DNA of 64,000 nt, taken from NCBI GenBank assembly GCA_001600055.1, contig BCIV01000009.1, positions 620,001 through 684,000 of the forward strand, written 5' to 3'. Numbering within the stretch: position 1 is the first letter of the stretch; each line of letters starts with the position of its first letter. The position numbers were made by a program, and so were the translations under genes. Shown here piece after piece: positions 23,814 to 36,340 of the stretch. The notes under the pieces are model-generated. The model was not told where the DNA came from and did not search any database. It worked only from the letters and a program-made list of their open reading frames with translations. This DNA is from Filobasidium wieringae. Taxonomy: Eukaryota; Basidiomycota; Tremellomycetes; Filobasidiales; Filobasidiaceae.

Positions 23814-24769
23814 GGCGGCAAGAGGCTCAAGGGGCAGCTGATACGGTTTGAAAGTTGAAGTGCTAGGAGAAATAGGATGATAACCACCGGTAGATGCGCC
23901 GAGAGCGGTCTACGGTGTGTCGAGTCGACCAAGAAATGGTACGACAAGCTGAGTGGAGATCCCGTTTCAAGAGAGTGAATAGGGATCGATTGCCAAGCCA
24001 GCCGCTTGCAAAACAAGCCTTTGCAGAGATGGATGCTCGACTGCTAGAGCAGTTGAAGGCTATCCTTTGAGGTTCCACTACAATAAGAGGGAGAGGAGAA
24101 GCGAAGGGGTTGTATCGAATCGTCGATCGGCCCAACGGTATTGAGGGTGTCGATTTGTGTGGATGATCAAGCTCGTGAGAGTGGGCAAAAGGTTCAGTTT
24201 TGCCGGAAGCTGGAAGCCGACGCGTCTGACTGACTGATGGCGCGGCCGAGCCAAAGATGAGATGTGTAAGCTAAATAACTGTCTTGCTCGAGACTCCCTG
24301 TATCGGCTGTACCGCCATGGCAAATGATCTTATAATCGCTATTGGCCAAAAAGCCTGTAGATCAACTCTAGAGCTTCCGTGAGAGCACAGTCAGATTGAG
24401 AGCAGTAGGAAGTGTAGTGACCATGAAGAGTTGGATCGCTCCGGATCACATGGCATGACCAATTACTCAACAACGGTCGCATCCGGGCTCCGTAGAAGAA
24501 CGGGCATATCGGAGGCTTTATCACTATGATAATGCATGTACATCTACCTCATGCGATATCATAGGAGCTTTTGGTCGAAGCAGCAGTGGTTCTCTGATAA
24601 TTAGCAGAGTAATCTACTTCTGATAAAATCAACCAACTCCTCCTGTGAGAGAACGTATCCTACGATGCAAGCAGATCCGGTCGTCAGTCTTCCATAGTCA
24701 ATTTTCTTGATTCCCAAACGCTCAAGATCCTGCTGCACCCATAGTACCCAGCTCTCGCAGACCTGCTGA
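23814..24769. other. Intergenic interval between the flippase and SEN15 genes
   Basis: 956 bp between two divergent start codons. Only short frames without a family match. It probably holds the two promoters and 5' leaders. Confidence 0.4.
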
Positions 24770-25335
24770 ATGACTACCCCGCTCAAGCGGGTTGCATCTA
24801 CTCCACCTATGCTGACCTTTCTCTTTGTACGTATACTGTTTGTCCTAATTCGCTCACACGCAACGTGTAGCATCGTTCAACACGTATCTGTTTTCATAAC
24901 GCAGCTCAGCAGTGGAAGGATCTGAGGGTACTCGGCCTTCCCGAGTTAGGTTGGGCTGTATTGTTCGGTCGAAAGAGCTTCGAAGTACGCGCTCGAGGCA
25001 GATCCTCAAGAGTGTCTGAATTAGCTGATCTGATTCTTGCCTCATTGTAGGACCCGATCAGGATGGTCTTACCTCTACACTTGCAGGCCAGCAACCTCAC
25101 GCCAAAGGTACTCAAAGCTCTGTATGATCAATTGGATCGATTGACAATAGAATCGCTTCCATCAACTCTCCCTGCTCCCATTCAAGACAGGACGCGGACG
25201 ATAGCCGATGATCAACTAGCGTCCACCTTGGATATCAAGACGATATACATTTCTATGGTTACCCCAGACTCTTCCGTAGTCTATTACAAATTGACCAAGG
25301 GAATCAAAAAGCCCGATGACGTTCCCGATGAATAG
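24770..25335 (+). CDS. SEN15: tRNA-splicing endonuclease subunit Sen15
   Basis: Structural subunit of the Sen2-Sen34-Sen15-Sen54 complex, which cuts introns out of pre-tRNAs. Exons 24770-24826, 24871-24984 and 25051-25335 give 151 aa in frame. The Sen15 signature is visible after splicing: AAQQWKDLRVLGLPELGWAV, then the beta strand IRMVLPLHLQASNLTPKVL, and the C-terminal IYISMVTPDSSVVYYKLTKG, which is close to the family's DSTVVYYK motif. The first exon (MTTPLKRVASTPP) is short and least certain. Minus-strand frames over the same bases are shadows. The 3' end converges on the MFS transporter gene, 110 bp away. Confidence 0.82.
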
Positions 25336-25445
25336 TACCGACGCAACGGTGCGAAGCATGCTAGCGGACATAGTCCGGCTTCGTTCAAAGTTGCATGGAA
25401 TGTTAAAATCGAGGAGCAAGTACCGAGTAGACTGATGAGCCATGG

Positions 25446-28204
25446 TCACCGCAAGGCCTTCTCAAAGGGTAAAAAGACGCTACAAATGGTCGTAAACGTA
25501 AATATTACGCTAGAAGCCATGAGTGGAAGAGAAGCATCTGTAGACAGCAAAACACCAGCCAGCGCAGGAGCGAGTATACCCGAACTAGAAGAACCTCATA
25601 ATATAAGCAGCGCTTCGGTCCGCTTGCGAAGGGACAAAAGGAATCACTCACATTCTACTGGTAGCGGCTAGAAATCCTACAGCGGAACCGCGTAATGATG
25701 TCTTTGCAACAACCATTATGAACATGTATAGATCAGGCTACCTGGTTGTTCAATCCAGACTGACCGTGAAGATTTCTGGCGTCATTCCATCTACCAAATG
25801 AAACGCAATGAGATAGAAGCCAGATCCCGATACCGTCCTCTAAAAAGGAACGCATAATTTGCTTACATAAGACGGCATACATTGTAGTAGCTGCATTTCC
25901 TAACAAGCATGAAGCTATAGTCTGTCCTGCTTGAGTGGTTGTTTGGGTGAATAACAACGTGGTTAGGCCAGTTGCGGCGGTCGATATGGCCAGACTTTTC
26001 CTCCTGCCAAGTTTTGTCTCAATGGCGTAGGCGCCGATCTGTTGAACATGGTAATTAACGAATTTACGTGCAGAAGAGGGACCCAAGGATCCTAGATGCT
26101 TACCAAAGATCCAGGAGTACCCGCCACGGAATACCTTCGCCGGCGACTGTTGTCAGCTGAGATATCGCATACAGGAGTGCAGAACACCTTACCATACGTA
26201 TTCCAGTAATGCGTCATATAAGGTATTTCCTGCAGATCTAGATCTCTCTTCCAGAACCGTTGGAAGCCAAACATTAAACCTAAGGAGCTCCCATATCGAT
26301 CGTTACGAATCTGAGCGCATATGTTGACAAGGGACTCACATTCCATAAGCTGTGAACGGTTAGATTCAGCGACACTAAGTGAGCCCAAGGGTGACAAACC
26401 TTACCAAGAGCCATGGATGTCCATATACACCACATAAGCAGCGTCGTTCGGCGCCAATACGGACCAAACAAGACTTTGAACCGATCGCTCCATTGCGATA
26501 GGCTTCGATCCTTGACTTGTAGTTGGAGAGCAGTTCTGCTATCCGTATTCGTATCCAAGTAAGAGTCACTGTTCAGGTCTGTCCCAGCCCTGATCAAGTC
26601 TTCATCAGAACCATTTGATCGATTCATATTGCGTGTCGGAAAAGACCAGTCTGCAGTCGATTCCTCAGGATCCAAGGTCGCAGTTTTCACGGTATCAGTT
26701 ATACGAGAGGTATTTCCGTAAACTGGTGAGCCATGTACTGCCGTCCTGGTGTGTCGATGCAAGATGGGTAAGGAAGACGATAATCGTTCTAAAGCGGGTA
26801 GCTCAGGTTGGGGCGCGACTGATTCCTGGTTTTCAACGCCTGGAAGCAAATTGTCTCTTAGGGCTTCATACATGTGAAGTTGTTCACTGCGGTCCGTTCT
26901 TCCGTTGATAGCTACGACCAATGACAAAATCCTATCGCGATCCCCGTGCAAGCCGAGAGAACTGAGATACCGAGGCGATTCATGCACTCGGAAGAGCAAG
27001 GATCGAGCTACAAACATGGCGAAATCCTAAAACCACGTTTTCTCGTTATGGAACATGCATTCGATAGAGGATTGAGCGGACTTGCCAGGAGAGCCAAAAT
27101 CAAGAGCATCTGCCTCCATCCGTCGTTTTCGCCCTGAGCAATGTCGCAACTCTCAACACTGGGACACGAGGTTGAAGGGAGGACCAGAATGGCCAAAACA
27201 CTTGACAGTACTGCCCCGAGGGAAAAGAAGACCGACAAGAGAGTCAGGAGGTATTGCTTTTTTAGAGGCAGCCATTCTATCAAATGCCAATTAGAGCCTT
27301 CATGAACTGTTTCGTCGTATGGTATGATCGAGATATACCCACCTAGAAACAATGTACCATCGCTGCAGGAGATTGAGCTCGATTTGGGGAAGTTTTTACT
27401 TATTGTGACCTACGTAGGCATTGACCCCCCAACAGCAGTTCCAACCGCAAACATGCAGATGCACAATTCTAGGAAAGATCGAGAATAAGACGCTCCCAGG
27501 TTAAAGATAGCTGTCAATAAGAGAGTTGCATGGTATGGGTATACACGACCAAAAGAATCGGCAACACCACCCCAAAAGATGGATCCAAGCATCATCCCTG
27601 CCTGAGGTGCAAAAACCAATGGATCGGAAGTACGACCAGCTTTTTCCGACCTCACGTACTGACCATCGTAAGCGCGGATAGAGCTGAAACACCGGTCGGC
27701 GTAAGGTCGAAGTGAATTTGAATTCTGGGAATCATAAGTGCAACACACTTGTTCCACATCTATCAGCATCAGGCGTTCGGTTCACAGTAAGGGTGGCATT
27801 GTTACCTGCAGCGTTGCATTGTCCGAAAGCCATCCAAGACCGCACAGCAATAAAAGTTGTACTTGGTATTTGCCTATCACAACCGAAAGGACCTGATTCA
27901 GTTCATGAGGGGTAATTTTGAGAGCACATCACCACAAAGGATTCATACCGAAACCGATGTTATTTATCGCATCCTCGCATCCATCGCTGTCACAACCTTG
28001 CGAATACGATTCCGTGCTGGACCTGGCTTCCGTCGAACCATCTCGTGTCTGTCGATCCATAAACCTGAAAGATGATAGGAAAAGCTTGGACGGACGACCG
28101 CACAGGAGTGGATGTTTCGACAGTGCCTCAAGTGGATCAACAGGAAGCAGCTTTTCAGATGTTTCGTAACCGTAAGTATGGTTCGCAATCGTCACCCATA
28201 TCAT
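25446..28204 (-). CDS. MFS transporter of the SV2/SVOP type
   Basis: Major facilitator superfamily transporter with an N-terminal cytosolic extension. Reading the minus strand and splicing gives IGFGKYQVQLLLLCGLGWLS (first membrane segment), then GMMLGSIFWGGVADSFGR (motif A) and AVGGSMPTDGTLFLEWLPLK. A long polar central loop follows (about 26,450-26,950), then YSVAGTPGSLIGAYAIETKL, GRRKSLAIS, YGMTPEIFTTSLRGSAVG and a final membrane segment ending LPFEKALR at the TGA (25448-25446). A 20-nt microexon at 27343-27362 encodes the DGTLFL segment. The substrate is unknown. The first in-frame ATG is 28204; an ATG at 28060 also gives a plausible N-terminus. It is divergent from ESF1. Confidence 0.82.
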
Positions 28205-28351
28205 AAACAAGAATCACGTGACATCGGATAGACGTGATTTCACCACCGCTCTTCATCGGGGCGAGTAACAAGATTGATGATACCAGTTAGTATCGACCCA
28301 ATCCGTGATTTGAGATCTACCACTGTCTAGGACTCTGGACTCTCAAGCAAT

Positions 28352-30952
28352 ATGCCTGCACCTAAGACTAAAGATAGCAGGTTCGCTCGGTTGGAGACCG
28401 ACCCTCGGTTTAGAAGGCCGAAGCAGAAACAGCTCAAGGTCGAAATCGATGACCGATTCAAGGAAATCATGCAGGGGGAAGAATTTTCCAGCCAAGGAGC
28501 TGCGAAGTCTTCGAAGAGGATAGGTTGGTTTTAAGAGTCCCTAATAACCCTTCATCCGTTTGAGGCTTACTGTCTTAGGGTTTAGACAAATATGGTAGAC
28601 CATTAGCAAAGTCCCATCATGCAGACCGCTTGAAACAGTTTTACCGTCTCCCATCACCCGAATCCAATGAACAGGCCCAAGGGTCTGATCAGTCTGGTTT
28701 CGTGGATTATGCGAGAGGAGAAGGGTCACTAGAATCATCCGGATCAGAGGCTGAGGAGGACGATGAAAATTCTGATCTAGAGGAGGAAGTCGAAATGGGG
28801 TACCATGAGAAGCGGGCTATTCCTGGTCGAGCGGAGGCGTATACCAGCGACGAAGATGAAGATCCTGATCAGCTTCATGTCAACTTGACTGAAGGGAGCG
28901 ATCAGGAGGAGGAGGTCGCATCGAAGCCTTCACTTCAGAATTACTCTACAGACGACATCTCAAATGAGGAAGATCAAGGAGAGCCAATTGATCCAACCAA
29001 AAGGTTCGCGATCGTCAACATGGATTGGGACAATATGCGTGCTATCGATCTGTACACCGTCTTCTCGTCAATACTTGCATTTGCCCAGTCATCTAGCACA
29101 AAGCGGAAGGAGATGGGCTCGGACAACCCTCCTACCGGTAGATTACTCACTGTCAGGGTATACCCGAGTGAATTCGGTAAAGAGCGTATGGCAAAAGAAG
29201 AAATCGAAGGTCCTGCTGCTGAGGTCTTTCATGCACGTCCAGTATCAAGTACCGGCTCTTACCCCAAGGAGATCACCCTTGCGCCTGAGCTCTTTCGCCT
29301 GGAGTCTCAAGGTGGATCGGATAAAAGTGCGAACGTCGAAGAAGATGGAGAGCACACTGTAAGCTCTGTGGGAGAGTTTGAAGCTGGAGATGACTCTTCG
29401 AGCTGTGAGGATCTTGACCATGAAGACTCGGTATCTGAAGCCATTTCAGATCTGGAAGAGAATAATGGTCTCGACATGGATAAGCTGAGGAATTATCAGT
29501 TGGAAAGACTACGGTACGCGTTGACCGTAGACCCTATCCTATTGCGTCTACATGCACTAACGAGACTTGCTTCAGGTATTACTATGCTGTCGCTACGTTT
29601 TCAGACGTGTCTGCGGCTTCATATGTCTTCCAGGAGGTCGGTGGAACAGAATTTGAGCGTACCGCCAACATCTTCGATCTGAGCTACGTGCCCGATGACA
29701 TGGGTTTTGAAGAGGATTTCCGAGATGAGGCGACTGAAGAGGTCAAAGGTTACAAGGGAAACGATTTCGTTACAGATGTAAGACCTCCTTGCTTTGCTCA
29801 GCAGTCAGCTAATCGTGTTGTGGCCCGTAGGCTTTGCGCCACTCTAATGTGAAGCTGACCTGGGATCAAGATGATCCCAATCGTACGAAAGTCCTGAGAC
29901 GCGCGCTTACGAGACAGGAAATCGAGGAGGACGATTTCAAGGCTTATCTGGCCAGTTCAAGCGAGGAAGAGGGCCTCGAGTCGGGCGCAGAGGAACAGAA
30001 TAGAGTGCTAGACAAAGCTCGGAAGGTAAAGAACAAGGGGAATGCTGCCAAGCTCCGAGATATGTTGCTCAGCGTGAATGAGGAAGATGACGTCTGGGGC
30101 AAAACCAGTCGGGCTCTTAACGGATCATCTGAGTCAGTGGCAGATAATGTCGAGATCACATTCAAGGCAGGTCTGTCAGGGCGGACTACGAATAGCGTCG
30201 ACGATGAAGATTTGACGACTTTGGAGAGATATAAGAGACGTATGAAGGAGAAGAAGGATAGGAAGAAGGAGAAGCGAGATTTGAAGGTTGGCAGCAAGGC
30301 TGCAAATACGAATGAAGACGATCGGAACGTAGGCATAATCACCGATGAATTCTTCGGGGCCAGCGACGGTGAAGCGGATAGCTCTGCCGCTATCGATCTC
30401 GTTCAAACGAAACCGACTAAAGCGCTTAGACCATTCGATGTACAGCCAAGAAAACCCTTGGAACAATCAGATGCCCCAGCATCAATCGATGATGCTAAAC
30501 ATTTCTCCATGGCTGATATCGTGAAAGCAGAAAAGAATGAACTGAAGAAGAAACGGAAGCGCTCTCGAAAAGACAAATCAGCCCAGGAAGCCGAACTCGG
30601 GGACGAGACCTTCCAAGTTGATGTCAAGGATGACAGGTTCAGAGTTCTATATGAAGAACCTGAGTTTGCGATTGACCCTTCAAACCCTCGGTAAGCTGGT
30701 CCATAATATTGAAAGCCTGGCTCTTACCGGCTTGATAATTCTACTAGATTCGTGAAGACCAAAAGCATGTCAGATCTGCTTCAAGAGGGTACGCGCAGGC
30801 GGGCCAAAAAATCGGACAAAACGACCTCGCCTTCAGGTGTCACCCTACGGGATCAGTCAGTACAAGATCTCGTTTCGAGCATCAAGAGATCTGCAGCTAC
30901 CGGGCCAACGCAAAACGAAACACAGCCGAAACGAAAACGCCGAAGGCATTGA
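28352..30952 (+). CDS. ESF1: Pre-rRNA-processing protein Esf1
   Basis: Nucleolar factor for 18S rRNA maturation (small-subunit processome). Exons 28352-28523, 28586-29513, 29576-29777, 29831-30690 and 30748-30952 give 788 aa. The N-terminal Esf1 signature is RFARLETDPRFRRPKQK, then KVEIDDRFKEI and IDKYGRPL. A very acidic stretch follows, then the RRM-like core RFAIVNMDWDNMRAIDLYTV, TVRVYPSEFGKERM, the tyrosine-rich RYYYAVATFSD and NIFDLSYVPDDMGF. A lysine-rich coiled-coil C-terminus carries the NUC153-type segment DDRFRVLYEEPEFAIDPSNP and ends KRKRRRH. Length and order match the family. Confidence 0.92.
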
Positions 30953-31127
30953 GCAGTTAATTTTGCAAACGAACGCCGTGCATATCGAATTGTACATGAT
31001 TTTGTAACGACAGGCTTATTCATATCCGTTATTCGATCTGATCTCACCGCTCAATCTTGGGCGACGATTTTATTCGTACGTTATATAGGTATTCGAAGCT
31101 TCTCACTGCAGAAGCAGCAAATCATCG

Positions 31128-32819
31128 ATGATGGACACCGATCTGAAAGAGGCGAACGATTTAGATCGTATAATAGATGACTTGCTGGGATCGACAGACC
31201 TGGATGAACGATCGGAACAAGTAATATTGGAATTGCAAAGCATCCTCGCGATCTATCCAGGTTCCTGTCGACTACGGAACCCACAAATGGAGGATTTCAT
31301 AGGCGGGAACTCTATCGCCGTATTACAAGAAAGGCTACGTTATGAGCTTGACCTGAAACTAGACAGCTTCGACATCAGTGACGAGGATACCCCTGTCATC
31401 CGAATCCTGGTCACAGTAGGTAACTTGTTACAGAACCACTCTCCAGTCCCTGATTAAGAGAAATTCGAGGGATAGCTAGAGCCGGACTATCCAATGACAC
31501 CCCCTCAGTCAGTTTGTTGTGACTGTATGTCCGACCGATCATAACTGAATTCGTTCTCGTCTGACTAAAGACTGCAACTATTGGGAAAATACATAGGACC
31601 GTAAGTGCCGTGTCCTTTGACTCTGCTAAGAACTATGTACATTGCTAATCTTTTTTCCTGCAGGTACGTAATTGATTACGAGCTTTGTAAGGTTGCTGCT
31701 AGCACTACGGTTGAGATACGATCTGACTTATGATGGCTTCCAGTCGGGGAAGTAATCCGAACATTCATAGCTCAAGATGGCCCTTCATTCTGTCTAGGGC
31801 AAGTTTGTGTGTTCGAGGGTATTTCTGATGTACTTTCCAGGGCCGGTCGTTGGTTCAAACAGCAAAGGATAGAAGACCTCGCTAAAGAACAGGAACGAGC
31901 CAAGATTCGGCCTGCATTCGCTGTGGAAGGTCAACCAGACATCGGTACACCTGAGCGTTTAGATACGGATGCCTCATTGCCCGTAGCACGAGAGTCTCGG
32001 TCAAGCGGACCGTTCGCAAAGTAGGTCTGCCAGGCTATATGGCACATGAATGCAACTGATACGTTGTCTTAAATCAGCTCGATGATCAGTAGCGAACCCC
32101 TTACCTTGTGAGTGATGCCTTGCTCATTCCAGCAACGGACGTTCAAAGAAGGTCAGATGGCCATAGGTTTCGGTCGGTATTCATCGGTCACTCAGCAGCT
32201 GTCACTGATCCGTTGCAAGTTTCGCAATACCTGGATTCGCTCTTGCAAGACAAAAAGGTTGCAAAAGCTACGCACCCTACGATATACGCTTATCGAATCG
32301 TCAGGGAAACACACTCTGCGCCTCTCAAAGAGCCCGTCATTATTGCTGGTGAGCAACCAGTTAGATAATATTCAGTTGACCTCCGCCTTCATATGCCACA
32401 ATACCAGACAATTTTGACGATGGTGAGGCGGGTGCCGGTAGAAATCTAGCGCATCTGCTTCAAATCTTGGGAATACAGAGTCGGTCAAGCGTGCATATGT
32501 CGTTTCGACGTCTAGCTTATATGTTGTGCCAAAACAGACGTTCTAGTCGTGGTTAGTCGATGGGTGAGTTTGGCAGCGATGCGAAATCTTCCGAGCTGAT
32601 TTGGTCTACGTGTTCCATTTCCCTCAGTATGGAGGGTGAGAAGTATTCACAAGTTGCCCTGAGGTTGGAAAGCCAACAACTGTTGTTGTCGAATACTACA
32701 GCACTCATCTGGGACCGGATCGCTTCAAAATGATAAATCAAGCGGCGAAAGATGCCCTGGAATTAGCAGGCTTCTTGGATGTCTCGCAACGTCACGTTGG
32801 AAGTAAAAGGCAAAAATGA
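31128..32819 (+). CDS. YIH1: Yih1/IMPACT-type RWD and UPF0029 protein, 11 exons
   Basis: Regulator of translational control; Yih1/IMPACT competes with the kinase Gcn2 for Gcn1. Exons are 31128-31415, 31482-31507, 31571-31600, 31664-31686, 31744-32020, 32078-32107, 32149-32348, 32408-32479, 32538-32563, 32628-32635 and 32702-32819, giving 365 aa with every phase matching. The N-terminal RWD domain (QVILELQSILAIYP, then YPMTPPQLQLLGKYIGP) ends FEGISDVL. The C-terminal Impact domain has FRSVFIGHSAAVTDP, ATHPTIYAYRI, DNFDDGEAGAGRNLAHLLQI, NVLVVVSRWYGGTHLGPDRF and INQAAKDALE. The exon at 32628-32635 is only 8 nt long and supplies most of the YGG motif. It is convergent with DBP10, 80 bp away. Confidence 0.88.
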
Positions 32820-32899
32820 CCGATTGCATAGAGTCTGTAGCCGAAATCACAATGTATACGAAAGCGAGCGAACGCATCCTGCAAAATGCGAATCCGGAG

Positions 32900-35800
32900 T
32901 TATCGTCGCGATCGACCCTTCGCTCCCTTTTTGCTGGGACGGGCATTCTTCGCGCGGCGCTGCGATGAGCAATAGAGCTCAGTACCGTGCCATCTCTGTT
33001 TGTAATTGTGTCGACTTACCTGTTCCTGTACTTTGCGCACTTTACGAATATCGTTCACGCTTCGTAACTCTGATCTGGCCGCTTGTCTACCTTGCGATTC
33101 GGGTTGTGAACCGAAATCGCCATTTTGTGCAAGCTTTTCCGCCTTCTTCTTTGCGATATAAAGCTTCTTCTCGTAGGTGGTCGATTTGCTATCAAGAGGT
33201 TTGGCGTCGGTGCTCTGGTTGTGGCGGAACTTTTTCATACCAGATGAGCCAGGAACCTTAGCGGTATCACCCTCAAGGTCACCAATCTTGGGCAGATGGA
33301 TACGCTTCTTAGCCTTCCATTCATCGAACCTTCCACTTCTGAACGAGGCCGGAAGTCGGGCACCACTCTCGGTCTTCACTAATTTTTTGTTATCCGAACC
33401 AGTCCCGTCCCCCTGTACAAACTTCTTTTTCTTCCGATCCCACGTGAGCAGGCTTGCTTTCTGTTGGCGTGCAACAATTCCATCATCACCGGCAAGATCA
33501 AATGTGGCATTACGTGCTTGTTCCACAAAGGACTGCCCATCCTTGAGCGAATATCTGCGTGACGACGGTTCGAATGGTCAGCTTGGATGAACTTCTTCGA
33601 TACACTAGACGTACCCTCGATCGGCAGCAGCACCTGATTGGAAATGAGACATGTAGAAGTCTTCATCCCTGAAACCGGAAGAATTCCGTGCATAAGACAA
33701 GCTGTCTGCTGCCGGAGTCTTTCAATACGATGGGTTCAGTTTGCCTAGAGTCTCGGAGTACAGACCACAAGACTCACCTCCGATTGCTCCTCATCATCAT
33801 CTGACATTTCTATATCGCTGTTGACTTGATCAGGTACCGCTGCGTCAGCCACTGTAGGTACCCTGCTTTCACCTAAAGCAGATCCGCTGCTTTGTTCTTC
33901 TTGTATTCTACGTTTTTTTACGACATGGTCGAGAGTCTTGCGCCTGCCTTTCATGATCTCTGCCGCAATCGAGGATTTCCCGCGGGTTCCCATCTCGAAG
34001 ACGGTTTCTGCAGGTTGAAATCCTGAGACTCGAGCCAATATAGCTTTGCGAGCAGCAGCTAAATTTGCCGAGTGGGGTCCTGCTTCACTATGCTGTCTCG
34101 CGGCAACACCCTCGTAGATCGGATGGACTCGATTGGCCGCGGTGAGGCTGCCTTGCAACTGCCATGCAGGATCTTTTACCATTGCTTTGGCTCGCCTGTA
34201 GCTTTCCTGGCTTGCCTTTCCTTGACTTCTCTCGTACATCGCTTGTCCCTTGCGGACCACGTCTTTTAAAGGCTTGAGGGTAGGAGCTCGCTCAGCAAGG
34301 GTCGTCGACACATGTTCGTTTTCGGTATCAATCGAGTCTCGAGGAAGCGGTCCAAAGATTAGACTGGACGAATAGTCTGTGTCATCACCTGAGTATCCGG
34401 TCGGCGGAAGAAGCGGTCGCCCCAAAAATAGTTGAAGGTCAAGGAGATACGGTAGCTCAGATGTTGTAACAAAGGACCAGGCCCAACCCTTTCTACCGGC
34501 TCGAGCAGTCCTACCGACACGATGAACGAATACTCTCGAACCTGTAGGGAAGTCGTAGTTGATGACATTCTCCATGATCGGAATGTCGATTCCTCTAGCG
34601 GCTACATCTGTGACAACTAGAAGATTCGTCAATCCCCTCCTGAAGCTGTCCATCTGAAATTTCCTTGCAGTTTGATCGAGCGATCCATAGATATGAGAGG
34701 TCGAATAACCGGCAGTCTGAAGGAGAGTGGAAAGGTATTCAACGTGATGTTTTGTTGCGGTGAAGATAATAGCCTGATGGGAAGCCATCGGCTTGAGTTT
34801 TCCGTTCGGTTTGCCACGATCTTTGTAAGAGCGCTTCTCGCGCTTCCGCAAGTCGTCCTCGCCGTCGTCTAAGTCATTCCGTGCGAGATTGACAGGTTGC
34901 GACAGATCGATCGGAACTTGAATAACCTCCTTGAGGAGGCTCAAAAGAGCCGCCTCCTTGTCAGCGGGTTTGACTGAAAAGAACGACATGCGCAGGTCTG
35001 AGCTGATTTTGCTCTCGGCATCTAGCCTGACCAATTTGGGATTGGTCAGTCCAGCTCGAGCGAAGTCAACCAGCGATTTAGGCAGCGTGGCGGAGAACAG
35101 AAGAGTTTGCCGAGTCGGGGGCAATCGATGCAAGATCTCGTGAAGTTGAACCTCAAAGCCCATTTCGAATAGACGATCAGCCTCATCGAATACGAGGTAT
35201 TCGATAGATCGTAAATCCAGATTCATCTCGACGATCAGATGCAGTAGACGACCTGGTGTTGCGATGATAACATCAGGATTGCTAGCAATCATGGAGAACT
35301 GCTCGTCAAGACCTTCACCCCCTACTACTAGGCCCCATCGCAGATCTGAAGAATGAGGATCCGCGTCATTGGTATCTGAAGCATCCCCGTCTCCAGCATG
35401 CCTTGATGTTTTATTCTGTTTAAACCCACGAGCCATATCTTTGCCAACACGCAAGATCTGGACGGCTAACTCTCGACCTGGGCATAAAATCAATGCCCGG
35501 GGGCCAAATTTGATCGAATGCTTGGCTCCAAACCGTTGCAACAGTGGGATCATGTAGGCTAACGTTTTACCCGATCCGGTTCTTGCCATGCCCACAAGAT
35601 CTCTTGGCGGAGACGCGATCGCAGAGGGTATGGTAGCACGTTGAATAGGAGTGGGCGTCTTGTAACCTCGGAGCAGTAGGGAACGCAGTAATGACGGTAC
35701 CAAGCCTGGAGAATAGGGAACATGGAACGCTCCGATAAGCCAGACGTAATGTTTGGACAACGGGGACCAAAACACTTACCCATGCTTTGCCAACTTCCTC

Positions 35801-36239
35801 CTCCAGTCAATCCTTTGGTTTCCTTCTCTTTGCCTTTACCCTTGGCGGCTATCGTTTTGACAGTTGACAGTCCATCCTGCTTGAGTTTGGTCCCCATCAT
35901 CGCTTGTATCTCCGCCTCTTCGTCCTCTGTGACATCACTTCCATCGATCTGTGAGAATTTCCGTCCAGATAACGCCTGAGATATATCTAAGTGATTGTCC
36001 TCCTCCGATTCGTCCTCTAGCGAAGTTGCCCGGTGAATAGGTACCACTTCATAATCCTCGTCGGCCTCAGCCAAAAAGTCCAATTTCCTTTTCCCATTTG
36101 GGGTGGACAGGCCAGCCGAACGAGGAGGTCTTGGTTTCATGTCCTTGCGCATGTTATTATGTGAGGAGTATGCGTCTGTAATTTTTGCTGGATTGTAGGG
36201 TGCAGTCATGACAGTCAGTTGATCCCTGCGCAATTGCAT
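32900..36239 (-). CDS. DBP10: ATP-dependent RNA helicase Dbp10
   Basis: DEAD-box helicase of 60S ribosomal subunit assembly (nucleolus). From the ATG at 36239 the N-terminus is acidic, followed by GGGSWQSMGLVPSLLRSLLL and the Q motif GYKTPTPIQRATIP. The helicase core has ARTGSGKT (motif I), PGRELAVQ (Ia), ATPGRLLH (Ib), DEADRLF (II), SATLP (III), TDVAARGID (V) and HRVGRTARAGRKG (VI). The C-terminus has the Dbp10CT domain (ATFDLAGDDG, ASLLTWDRKKKKFVQGDG) and a lysine-rich tail ending KGAKGRSRR at 32900. One intron interrupts the start of the core at about 35,728-35,778. An internal ATG at 36209 is an alternative start. Confidence 0.93.
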
Positions 36240-36340
36240 CGATATCTCGTTGACATTTCGGTCAAAGGCTAGTCACGTGACACGGGCCAGAAGCAGCTAC
36301 TACTAGGGCCTCTCGTTCTCTCGCTCCTCCAACAGCCTAG

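Noticed and set aside
24601..24873. Minus-strand 90-aa frame
   Set aside because: It overlaps the first exon of Sen15 and has no clear family match or promoter spacing.
24854..25045. Minus-strand frame considered as a CENP-X-like protein
   Set aside because: The plus strand encodes Sen15 across the same bases with consistent splice sites, so the minus frame is a shadow.
25435..25671. Plus-strand 78-aa frame after SEN15
   Set aside because: It is antisense to the last exon and last intron of the MFS transporter.
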